Position numbers and translations under genes: made by a program. Under the pieces are notes generated by a model that was given only the letters and a program-made list of their open reading frames with translations, was not told the origin of the DNA and searched no databases. A stretch of 64,000 nt of DNA, from the NCBI RefSeq assembly GCF_000702885.1, contig NZ_JNKO01000001.1, positions 186,001-250,000 of the forward strand. Reading direction: 5' to 3'. This DNA is from Oribacterium sp. P6A1 (GTDB lineage Bacteria; Bacillota; Clostridia; Lachnospirales; Lachnospiraceae). Numbering within the stretch: the first letter of the stretch is position 1; the number at the start of each line of letters is the position of its first letter. Shown here piece after piece: positions 27,687 through 35,630 of the stretch.

Positions 27687-28961
27687 TTAATCTGTTAATT
27701 TCGGAACAGTGATTACCACAGTTGTTCCCCGGCCTATCTCACTTTTTATTTTGAGTGTGCCCTGACACTGAATTCTGAGACGTTCTCTCACATTCTGAAT
27801 ACCTATGTGGGAACGACCGTCATATTCTCTCTTCTTTTCCGAATAGCCTCCCACACCGTCATCATCTACGATTATTTCATATCTGTCCTCATATTCACGG
27901 CTTTTTATGGTTACAGTACCTCCGTCAGGGGACTTTCCTACTCCGTACTTAACCGCATTTTCAACTATCGGCTGGACAGTCAAAGCCGGAAGTTTGAAGT
28001 TTTTGGCCTGAATATCATAAATAATGTTCAGATCATCATCAAACCTCATTTTCTCAAGGGCAAGGTAATTCTTTATATGATCAAGTTCCTTTTCAAAGGG
28101 AACCGGGTCCTTGGTACGTAGGGAGTCCAGATTACCTCTAAGATAGTCGGAAAACTCACCTATGGCTTTCTGTGCCATCTCAGGATCCTTGGTACACAGG
28201 TAATAAATCGCATTTAAGGAATTGTAAAGAAAGTGAGGCTGAATCTGGCTCATCATGATGGAAAGCCTCTCCTGAGTCAAAGCATTTTCCTTTTCCTTAA
28301 GCTCGATGCTCTGCTGAACATGGATAAATGTATATACCATAAGCATACTGAGTGTTACGGAAAGATAAATAAGCAAAGATCCCACCTCAGGATAGTTCAT
28401 GGTTATAACAAGCGCAACAAGAGGAAGGAACATGTATGAAATGATGGCCACAAAATCCAGAATCTCAAGTTTTTTACGGTGCCGGAATGTCAGAATGACA
28501 TCAAACAGTATGATACTTGCACCAAGAATCTGAGAAAAGGCATACATGGGTCCGTGTATATATACTCCATCCTCTATATAGAACACCTGCCCGTGTACCG
28601 GTGATGTAACCCACATAAATATGCCCGCTATACATATGGGAAGCCCGAAATGTCCCACCCAGACCGAAACCCTGGTCTTTTCACTGAGATAAAAATAAAT
28701 ATAGTAATTGAAGGCGGCAATGATGATATAAAGTAACGAAACAGAACTGATGGTCAGTATTTCATAAAGAACATTCACCATTCCGTTATATTCCAGAAGC
28801 CATGTAACCGCATCAAGAATAAGCATAAGAAAATTTGCAACAAGAATGACCATAAGACAGTTGTTTTTGATAGTTCTTTCAAATGTTGTGATTATGCCCG
28901 CAAACAGCACAAGTACAATAAGTGCTGCATAAAATTCAGAGCTAATCTTAACTAATAACAT
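27687..28961 (-). CDS. sensor histidine kinase of the LytS/YesM (His_kinase) family
   Basis: 424 residues. Residues 1-225 contain about 6-7 membrane helices, then a short coiled linker (ELKEKENALTQERLS). The His_kinase domain has QIQPHFLYNSLN, with His as the phosphorylation site, and an HATPase_c domain with IVENAVKYGVGK (N-box), DDGVGG and RSHIGIQNVRERL (G-boxes). It is a membrane sensor, and the cognate regulator is probably the winged-helix response regulator at 25353. The start was moved to 28961 (MLLVKISSE) because AAAGGG lies 6 nt upstream. The ligand is unknown. Confidence 0.9.
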   Translation of the reverse strand: MLLVKISSEFYAALIVLVLFAGIITTFERTIKNNCLMVILVANFLMLILDAVTWLLEYNGMVNVLYEILTISSVSLLYIIIAAFNYYIYFYLSEKTRVSVWVGHFGLPICIAGIFMWVTSPVHGQVFYIEDGVYIHGPMYAFSQILGASIILFDVILTFRHRKKLEILDFVAIISYMFLPLVALVITMNYPEVGSLLIYLSVTLSMLMVYTFIHVQQSIELKEKENALTQERLSIMMSQIQPHFLYNSLNAIYYLCTKDPEMAQKAIGEFSDYLRGNLDSLRTKDPVPFEKELDHIKNYLALEKMRFDDDLNIIYDIQAKNFKLPALTVQPIVENAVKYGVGKSPDGGTVTIKSREYEDRYEIIVDDDGVGGYSEKKREYDGRSHIGIQNVRERLRIQCQGTLKIKSEIGRGTTVVITVPKLTD

Positions 28962-29048
28962 TTGTTTCCCTTTCATCACGGTCAATCCACATTTACAACT
29001 TTAAATATACCATAAAATTAATATCCTTTTCTAATTTATTTATAAAAA

Positions 29049-29107
29049 GAAAAGCCGCCCGGGCCAGGAATAATTTGAAACAACTTCCTGTAAACCCGAA
29101 CGGTTTT
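29049..29107 (-). terminator. terminator after the 243-residue protein gene
   Basis: An imperfect stem with GCCG/CGG, CGGG/CCCG and GGAA/TTCC segments ending on the minus strand in GGCTTTTCTTTTT. Confidence 0.65.
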
Positions 29108-29121
29108 CCCTCTATTCTCTA

Positions 29122-29787
29122 TTATCTATCAGGCAATTTCTGTTTTCTGCCGAAATCTGCAAATGCACTTACCGGCAGGTAGATATTTACATATCTTTTT
29201 CCCACAGGCCGGAATGCAGCTACCATTTGCTTCTCCGAATACTTCGAAAAACTCTTTGCTATCTCACCACGACTTATATTGTCTATGACATAACATACCA
29301 TTTCCAAAAAATTCATCTTATTGATCTGATGTATATTATAGTAATCTGAATATGATTTACCGTTTACAAATATACTTTCGATTATTTCCCTTACCGCAAA
29401 GGGAGCCGAAACAAGATTTCTCCCCTTTTCTCCGAAACACTCCGTAAACCTCTTTGAGTAGGTCTCAATAAGATTTTTAGGTCTTTCATCGGTATCATCC
29501 CCCCACCAGAATCCGTTTGCTATTTTTCCATCTCTGTCATAGGGTGCATATACGATATTGAGAAACTCCTCATGTTTCTCCCGGGACTGAACTCCTCTTA
29601 CAACATTTTTGATATATTCATCAAAACCAAAATCCGGAGGAACTATGGTGTGATGAACCGGAGGAACAAAAACTGTCTTAAACTCCAGTTCCTCATCTCC
29701 CCATATCTTAAATCTCTCATCACTCATAAGCAGGGCGCTGTTTGGAATCACCATATTCAATTCTCTGTTTTTCACGTTAGTATCCAT
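29122..29787 (-). CDS. uncharacterised cytoplasmic protein
   Basis: About 221 residues from ATG 29787, which has GGAG 4 nt upstream; a longer frame begins at 29853 without an SD. No signal peptide, membrane helix or recognised motif. Residues near 45-60 (FVPPVHHTIVPPDFGFDEY) and 75-95 (FLNIVYAPYDRDGKIANGFW) look like a folded enzyme-type core; the C-terminus is basic. It is transcribed alone, with hairpins on both sides. I do not recognise the family. Confidence 0.6.
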   Translation of the reverse strand: MDTNVKNRELNMVIPNSALLMSDERFKIWGDEELEFKTVFVPPVHHTIVPPDFGFDEYIKNVVRGVQSREKHEEFLNIVYAPYDRDGKIANGFWWGDDTDERPKNLIETYSKRFTECFGEKGRNLVSAPFAVREIIESIFVNGKSYSDYYNIHQINKMNFLEMVCYVIDNISRGEIAKSFSKYSEKQMVAAFRPVGKRYVNIYLPVSAFADFGRKQKLPDR

Positions 29788-29881
29788 ATTGCTCCAATTA
29801 CCGTTTCTGAATACAGCTTCTTGCATATCATATATTACAACCGAAAGTATCACAAAACAGTCACAGATTTATAGTAAAAAA

Positions 29882-29911
29882 ATCCTTCCGTATCAAACAG
29901 TACGGAAGGAT
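29882..29911 (-). terminator. terminator after the NhaC-type antiporter gene
   Basis: ATCCTTCCGTA / TACGGAAGGAT, an 11-bp perfect stem with an 8-nt loop, followed on the minus strand by TTTTTTT. Confidence 0.92.
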
Positions 29912-29921
29912 CATTATCTGT

Positions 29922-31526
29922 TTATTCTTTTTCTTTTCCGGTCATTTTCTGAAGCACATACAGAGTCAATACCATAAGCCCCAATCCTGCGAAAAGTGAA
30001 ATAAATACATTCTTTGTAAGTCCCGCCACCAGATAAGTGATTGCCGAAACCGTTGCCGCAGTAAGTGCATACGGAAGCTGGGTTGAAACGTGATTGAGAT
30101 GAACGCACTGTGCTCCGGCACTGGACATGATGGTAGTATCCGAAATCGGTGAACAGTGATCTCCGCAAACCGCACCTGCCATACATGCTGACATGGCGAT
30201 GATCATCATAGTATGATCCGTATTTTCAAAACAGGCAACAACTATAGGAATAAGGATTCCGAAGGTTCCCCATGATGTACCCGATGCAAAGCTGAGACCT
30301 ATGGCGAACAGGAAAATGATAAAAGGCAGAAATCCAAGAAAGTTCGCAGCCGAACCCTGTACCACTCCTGCAACATATTCCTTTGCACCAAGGCTGTCTG
30401 TCATAGCTTTAAGAGACCATGCAAATGTAAGAATCAGTATCGGCGAAATCATCTGCTTGAAACCTTCCGGAAGACTGTCCATACAATCATTGAAGGGAAG
30501 TACATTTCCTATCATATAGAAAACAATGGTAATAACAAGAGCCGCAAATGAACCAAGCACCAGACCTACGGAAGCATCTGAACCGGCAAAAGCATCGATA
30601 AAAGTCTCTCCGGAAAAGAAACCGCCGGAATAAATCATACCGATAACGCAGCATACTATAAGTGAAGCTATAGGCACAAGCATATTAAGGATATGACCGT
30701 CTTTTTTCTCGTTTTCAGTCTCTGCAGAATCAAAAGGTCTCTCACTTGTAGTATAGAGATCGTTGTTTTCTATAGCATTTAACTCATGCTTACGCATAGG
30801 GCCGTAATCTACCTTGAAAATTACAAGGAATACCATCATGGCAATAGTAAGGATGGCATAAAAATTGTAGGGTATGGTCTGCAGGAAAAGCTTCATTCCG
30901 TTCTCACCCTCAACGAATCCGGAAACTGCCGCTGCCCATGATGATATAGGTGCGATGATGCATATCGGAGCTGCAGTTGCATCAATAAGATATGCAAGCT
31001 TTGCACGGCTGACCTTGTGTTTATCGGTAACCGGACGCATAACCGAACCTACTGTAAGACAGTTAAAATAGTCATCGATAAAAATAAGACAGCCAAAGGC
31101 TATGGTTGCAAGCTGAGCTCCGGCCCTTGTCTTTATGTGGCTTGAAGCCCATCTGCCGAAGGCTGCAGAACCTCCGCTTCTGTTCATAAGCTGTACCATG
31201 GCTCCGAGAATTACAAGGAAACACAGGATACCCACATTATAGCTGTCGGAAAGAACAGAAATGATTCCGTCCCGGAATATATGATTTACGGTACCCTCAA
31301 AATCATATCCTGAATAAAGAAGGGCTCCTGTAAGTATTCCCATGAACAACGCACTGTAAACTTCCTTGGTGATAAGTGCGAGTCCTATAGCGATAAGCGG
31401 TGGAATGAGCGCCCAGAAAGACTGTTGGACACTATCCTGATCAGTCACAAATTTTGCGACAACCAAAAAAGCCACTACGATGCCGAGAGCACCGAAGGTA
31501 AAGAAGCGGTTGCTTTTTTTATCCAT
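29922..31526 (-). CDS. nhaC: Na+/H+ antiporter, NhaC family
   Basis: 534 residues, about 11-12 membrane helices, NhaC-type. Family features visible are ALIPPLIAIGLALITKEVYSALFMG near the N-terminus, FIDDYFNCLTVGSVMRPVTD, SFASGTSWGTFGILIPI and AVCGDHCSPISDTTIMSSAGA. It exchanges Na+ (or a related organic ion; some family members exchange malate/lactate) for H+ at the cytoplasmic membrane. The start at 31526 follows AAAGGGGAAAATC. It lies 87 bp downstream of the ZorB-like gene with no clear terminator between, so read-through from the stator operon is possible. Confidence 0.85.
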   Translation of the reverse strand: MDKKSNRFFTFGALGIVVAFLVVAKFVTDQDSVQQSFWALIPPLIAIGLALITKEVYSALFMGILTGALLYSGYDFEGTVNHIFRDGIISVLSDSYNVGILCFLVILGAMVQLMNRSGGSAAFGRWASSHIKTRAGAQLATIAFGCLIFIDDYFNCLTVGSVMRPVTDKHKVSRAKLAYLIDATAAPICIIAPISSWAAAVSGFVEGENGMKLFLQTIPYNFYAILTIAMMVFLVIFKVDYGPMRKHELNAIENNDLYTTSERPFDSAETENEKKDGHILNMLVPIASLIVCCVIGMIYSGGFFSGETFIDAFAGSDASVGLVLGSFAALVITIVFYMIGNVLPFNDCMDSLPEGFKQMISPILILTFAWSLKAMTDSLGAKEYVAGVVQGSAANFLGFLPFIIFLFAIGLSFASGTSWGTFGILIPIVVACFENTDHTMMIIAMSACMAGAVCGDHCSPISDTTIMSSAGAQCVHLNHVSTQLPYALTAATVSAITYLVAGLTKNVFISLFAGLGLMVLTLYVLQKMTGKEKE

Positions 31527-31613
31527 GATTTTCCCCTTTGTGTAAATTATAGTCACATAATAATACTATTATACAACCATTCATTCAAGGGGATATATAC
31601 AGTGATTTTATAA

Positions 31614-32636
31614 TTATGCAGTCTTTTTCGTAACCGTATCAGGACCGGCCTCGATAGTTTCTTCTGTATCTCCGGAAGAATCTGATGTTTCAGTGTTCTC
31701 CTGCTCATTAAGTATCTCTATCATCTCTCTGATCATATCCTCATCCTTCAGAGTGAACAGAAACTCTACTCTTCTTGAAGCCTCCATGTTTTCGCTTCCG
31801 TCCTCATTAAGAATAGGATCGGTATATGATTTTCCGTTGGTGGAGATCAGGTCTCTCATATCCGTGAGCTGTGCTCCGGTCAGTACGGCAGAATCATCTC
31901 CGAGACAATACTCTGCAACGGAATAAGCTCTCTTCTGGGAAAGATCCAGATTGAAGAGATAATTTCCCTGAGTATCCGTATGTCCCTCTATGGAAACAGC
32001 CGAAACATACTCCTTGTACTTGTCGCTGAGAAGGATATTTGCATATCTGGGAAGGAACTCCGCAAGGAATGATTTACCGCTGTCCTTAAGCTCCGCCTTG
32101 TTGTATTCGAAAAGTATGCTGGAATCCATGGTTATGGCTCCGGTCTTTTCATCCACCGATATATTGAGATTTGAGCCGGAAAACTCCTCCTTAAGCTCCT
32201 CAATAAGTTCTGATCTGATACCTATGATCCTGTCCAGCTTTGCCTGCTGCGTCTTCATGATCTCCTCGAACTCCGCAAGTAGCTGTGACTGTTCATTTAA
32301 TGTTGCTTCCTGGGAATTCAGCTTATCCTCCTGGGTAAGCAAAAGCTCTCTCTGTGCCGCAAGCTCGGCCTTCTGGTCTTCCAGCTCTTCCCGCTGAGTC
32401 GCAACTACCTTTTTCTGCTCATCCAGCTCAGTGGCCTGAACCATAAGCTCCTGCTCTTTACCGTTAAGCTCCAGTTCTTTCTGATCGAACTGTATCTGGG
32501 AATGCAATGTTGTCAGCGCTATTATGAGAACAAAGCACAAAAGAAGTCCTGCCATCATATCCGAATACGACAGCCAATAGGTTGTTTCCCCATCCTGTTT
32601 GCGCTTATGTCCGTTTTTCTTCTTTACATCAAACAT
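31614..32636 (-). CDS. ZorB/MotB-like OmpA-domain stator protein
   Basis: 340 residues. A short basic N-terminus is followed by one membrane helix, SYSDMMAGLLLCFVLIIAL, with D26 at its start, the position of the ion-carrying Asp of MotB/ZorB. Residues ~50-130 are a Gln/Glu-rich coiled coil, and ~140-305 form an OmpA peptidoglycan-binding domain (SIEGHTDTQGNYLFNLDLS, QKRAYSVAEY, ASRRVEFLF). The C-terminal ~35 residues are acidic and disordered. The partner ZorA-like gene ends 14 bp upstream. Family knowledge: such pairs form a proton- or sodium-driven motor anchored to the wall. No Zorya effector (ZorC/D/E) is nearby. Confidence 0.85.
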   Translation of the reverse strand: MFDVKKKNGHKRKQDGETTYWLSYSDMMAGLLLCFVLIIALTTLHSQIQFDQKELELNGKEQELMVQATELDEQKKVVATQREELEDQKAELAAQRELLLTQEDKLNSQEATLNEQSQLLAEFEEIMKTQQAKLDRIIGIRSELIEELKEEFSGSNLNISVDEKTGAITMDSSILFEYNKAELKDSGKSFLAEFLPRYANILLSDKYKEYVSAVSIEGHTDTQGNYLFNLDLSQKRAYSVAEYCLGDDSAVLTGAQLTDMRDLISTNGKSYTDPILNEDGSENMEASRRVEFLFTLKDEDMIREMIEILNEQENTETSDSSGDTEETIEAGPDTVTKKTA

Positions 32637-32650
32637 ATTTCACAACACCC

Positions 32651-34225
32651 TTACACTCTTCTTGATATACCTGTGTTCCGTCTGTTTTCTTCCATGGCAA
32701 GAGCCAGATTATTTATGGAAGATGAAGCACGATCCACAGCATCCTGAAGATCTCTGTAGCTGTTATTCATGAGCTTTGGAAGCTGCTCATTAGCCTTCCT
32801 GATCTCCGCAACCTGCTGAACCAGATGGGATTCAACATTAACCAGATTACTGTCTATAACCTTGAAGGTATTGTCTATATTCTTAGGAAGCTGGTTTACA
32901 GAAAGTCTGATGGAATCCAAAAGTTCCTTCTGGGCCTTCAGTTCGTTCTGGAATACCTGAACCGACTGATTCAGCATATTTCTGTAATTCTCAAGATCTC
33001 TTAAGTACTGTCTGTCATCCGCTATAAGTTTCTGATTGGTTCCGTTGGATACCCAGAGGTCGTTCATACTGCGCTTCAGATCCTGCTGTATCTCAACAAC
33101 ACTTGCTGTAAAGCCTGCAAGCTGCTCCCCAAGAAGCTTTGACTCCTCGTTTATCCTGTGGGCTATTTCTCTTGTGCTTCCGGTTTCATCAAGCACCTGT
33201 TTCATCAGTGCGGCATTGCTGTTCTGGATGTTATAGCACTCATTTATAGTTGCATTGAGATTGGAAAAGGCACCATCCATCGACTTGTTCAACTCTATGA
33301 TGAAAGCATTAACAACCGACTTGAGAGCATCCGCCTGATTCTGGGTTGCAATATTGACAAATTCGGTAAGAGTCCTGTTCATACGGTCGAACTGAGGATC
33401 AAGGACCTTTGAGAGATTCTCGCTCACCCTGACTCCCAGATCATCGATGGTTCCAAGCTGCTTTTCCTGAAGCTCTATCAGCCTGTTCACACTATCGAAC
33501 TCACTGTCCGGAAGTACATACTTTTTATATGCCAATGCGAACTCACGTATCGCTGTCTCTGCCTCATCAAGCTTACGCTTGAATACATAGTTAAAAGTCA
33601 GAGAAAAGATCATACCGTATATAGAAGTATGGAAAGCAACCTTGATTCCGTTCATCAAAGGAGTGATGCTGTTGGTTATCTCCTGCGAAGAACCTGTATT
33701 AAAGCCCTGAAGACCTATGGAAAGACCTATAAAGGTTCCCAGGATTCCAAGTCCTGTCATGACTCCCGGAACCTGATTCAGCTGGTTTCTGTGCATGACA
33801 CTGTCAATGATATCATCATTGAAATAGTCCTGAATGTCGCACTTGAAGCTGTGCTCTTTCATCTCATTGATACGGTCAAGTTCATACTGGTAGTCCTTAT
33901 ATATCTCAAGAAGATGTCCATCCTCAAAGAGCATATCCTGATTTTCCTTGTATCTGTCATACAGAAAGGCATGACTGTTCATGGCGTCATCACGTATCTT
34001 ATATGTTACACGCATAAGATCGAAAATAATGTCATTCATAGGAACAAAGCAGTTGCGGTCAGAGCTTATCAAAATGACTGCAACTATAAAAAACATCGCC
34101 CCGTTGACGGCAATATTCGGAATTCCTTCTCCCTGCCCCGAGAATACATTGAGATAAACGCAAAGCCCCACCATTGCCACAAACACTACGGCAAGCAACC
34201 ATTCATACCACTTCTTGTTCTGCAT
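32651..34225 (-). CDS. ZorA-like MotA/TolQ/ExbB channel protein with long coiled-coil tail
   Basis: 524 residues. Two helices near the N-terminus (~8-27 and 36-54), a cytosolic stretch, then the MotA/TolQ pair: VPGVMTGLGILGTFIGLSIGLQ (~162-183) and VAFHTSIYGMIFSLTFNYVF (~207-226). The last ~270 residues are helical, Gln/Asn/Leu-rich coiled coil, as in ZorA, whose tail projects into the cytoplasm. It pairs with the OmpA-domain protein 14 bp downstream, forming a stator-like complex. This is not a flagellar stator: no flagellar genes are visible and the tail is far longer than MotA's. No other Zorya gene is adjacent, so the role is open. Confidence 0.85.
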   Translation of the reverse strand: MQNKKWYEWLLAVVFVAMVGLCVYLNVFSGQGEGIPNIAVNGAMFFIVAVILISSDRNCFVPMNDIIFDLMRVTYKIRDDAMNSHAFLYDRYKENQDMLFEDGHLLEIYKDYQYELDRINEMKEHSFKCDIQDYFNDDIIDSVMHRNQLNQVPGVMTGLGILGTFIGLSIGLQGFNTGSSQEITNSITPLMNGIKVAFHTSIYGMIFSLTFNYVFKRKLDEAETAIREFALAYKKYVLPDSEFDSVNRLIELQEKQLGTIDDLGVRVSENLSKVLDPQFDRMNRTLTEFVNIATQNQADALKSVVNAFIIELNKSMDGAFSNLNATINECYNIQNSNAALMKQVLDETGSTREIAHRINEESKLLGEQLAGFTASVVEIQQDLKRSMNDLWVSNGTNQKLIADDRQYLRDLENYRNMLNQSVQVFQNELKAQKELLDSIRLSVNQLPKNIDNTFKVIDSNLVNVESHLVQQVAEIRKANEQLPKLMNNSYRDLQDAVDRASSSINNLALAMEENRRNTGISRRV

Positions 34226-34380
34226 AACTTCTCCTCCGAAATTGGGAATTATTATTTAATTATAGCAACTTTCACTGAAATAAAACTTAATTTTGGACTC
34301 AAATATGTATTATTTTTTTAAATTTTTTTCACTGTTTATTTATCAATTTAAAAAAATTCTCATTCGTTTTTATCACTATT

Positions 34381-34423
34381 ATGACAAAAATGTCATTCTA
34401 AGTTCTTTCGTAAAGAGTATAAT
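34381..34423 (+). promoter_or_regulatory. promoter and possible operator of the chromate transporter genes
   Basis: Perfect -10 TATAAT (34418-34423) with a poor -35. A 5-bp inverted repeat, ATGAC-aaaaat-GTCAT (34381-34396), sits where the -35 would be, which suggests a regulator site. Divergent with the ZorAB-like operon in a 246-bp AT-rich gap. Confidence 0.5.
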
Positions 34424-34471
34424 ATGATATCAGTGCCATAATATGGAGAAGCATTAGAAACGGAGATCATT

Positions 34472-35074
34472 ATGAAAAAAAATGAATCAGATATTGTCGA
34501 AAAAAAGATATCATCGAATATAAGCCGAAAGACATCCATCGGAACTCTTTTTACCGATTTTCTGAAATTCGGTCTCTTCACCTTTGGCGGTGGGTGGAGC
34601 ATTGTTGCCCAAATGGAAAAAATCTATGTTGAGGACAGAAAGGTTGTAAGCTCCCATGAACTCCTGGACCTTACAAGTGTAGGCAGGAGCCTTCCCGGAA
34701 CCATGATTGGAAATATAGCCATTCTTTTCGGATACAGCCAGCAGGGTATCCCTGGAGCTCTGGTTTCACTGTTCGCCATGATACTCCCTCCGTTTCTGGT
34801 TCTTCTTATAGTAGCAAGCTGTTATACCGCTTTCAGAACAAATTTCTGGGTGGCTTCCGCCATGAGCGGCATAAGATGCGCGGTAGTTCCTATCATTCTG
34901 ACCGCTGCACTCAAGATGTTCAACGGAGCCTTCAAGTTCCCTCCCTGCTATTTTGTTACGGTAATATGCGTACTCCTTTACGTGTTTTTCAATGTAAGCT
35001 GTGTTTACCTGGTTATATTCGGAGCAGTCTGCGGACTCATCATAAGCGATTTCTACGCCCGCAAGGAGGTTTGA
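34472..35074 (+). CDS. chromate transporter family, first half-protein
   Basis: 200 residues, about 5-6 membrane helices, one CHR domain. Motifs: FLKFGLFTFGGGWSIVAQME, LDLTSVGRSLPGTMIGN, and Gly/Pro-rich FAMILPPFLVLL. Half-size CHR proteins come as pairs and form a heteromeric transporter; in anaerobes the physiological ion may be something other than chromate, for example sulfate or an organic anion. The second half starts 1 bp after its stop, so the genes are coupled. An N-terminal extension of about 25 polar residues precedes the domain. Confidence 0.88.
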   Translation: MKKNESDIVEKKISSNISRKTSIGTLFTDFLKFGLFTFGGGWSIVAQMEKIYVEDRKVVSSHELLDLTSVGRSLPGTMIGNIAILFGYSQQGIPGALVSLFAMILPPFLVLLIVASCYTAFRTNFWVASAMSGIRCAVVPIILTAALKMFNGAFKFPPCYFVTVICVLLYVFFNVSCVYLVIFGAVCGLIISDFYARKEV

Positions 35075-35075
35075 T

Positions 35076-35630
35076 ATGTTCGACGTTTTAACAGTCCTTC
35101 AGCTCTACTGGAGCTTTTTGAAAATAGGCATTACAAGCTTCGGCGGCATGTCCATGATTCCTCTTATCACAAGCGAAATGATGGGACACGGATGGATGGA
35201 AGCTTCGGAAATTTCGGATATAGTTGCCATCGCAGAAATGACCCCAGGGCCTCTTGGTCTCAACTGCGCGACTTTTGCAGGTCTCAAGGCTGCCGGAATA
35301 GTGGGAGCCTGCGCTGCAAATCTCGGTGTATTAACCCCATCCTTCACTCTCGCAATTCTGGCGGCCATATTCTTTGCAAAGTTCAAAGAATCCACCATCA
35401 TGCAGAGGATACTCGTGGGTGTACGTCCCTCCTGCATAGCCATGGTTATCGGAGTCATATTTACCCTGTCTATGTCCAACTACGTAACCGATGCCGGTAT
35501 CTCACCTGTAGCTGTGATCATAAGCATAGTGGATATCGCCCTTCTCCGCTTTGCGAAGCTGGGGATACCCACTGTCATCATCATTAGTGCAGTTATCGGA
35601 ATAGTAGTTTACGGCGTGGCCGGCTTCTGA
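35076..35630 (+). CDS. chromate transporter family, second half-protein
   Basis: 184 residues, one CHR domain with FLKIGITSFGGMSMIPLITSE and AIAEMTPGPLGLNCATFAG (the TPGP motif). It starts after AAGGAGGTTTGAT, overlapping the end of its partner's gene region by spacing of one base. Its 3' end overlaps the convergent PAS/GGDEF/EAL gene by 22 bp (35609-35630), with no terminator between the two, so transcripts converge. Confidence 0.9.
   Translation: MFDVLTVLQLYWSFLKIGITSFGGMSMIPLITSEMMGHGWMEASEISDIVAIAEMTPGPLGLNCATFAGLKAAGIVGACAANLGVLTPSFTLAILAAIFFAKFKESTIMQRILVGVRPSCIAMVIGVIFTLSMSNYVTDAGISPVAVIISIVDIALLRFAKLGIPTVIIISAVIGIVVYGVAGF

Noticed and set aside
32651-34225. Flagellar stator MotA/MotB
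   Set aside because: The channel protein's long coiled tail and the absence of any flagellar gene do not fit; the ZorAB-like layout fits better.
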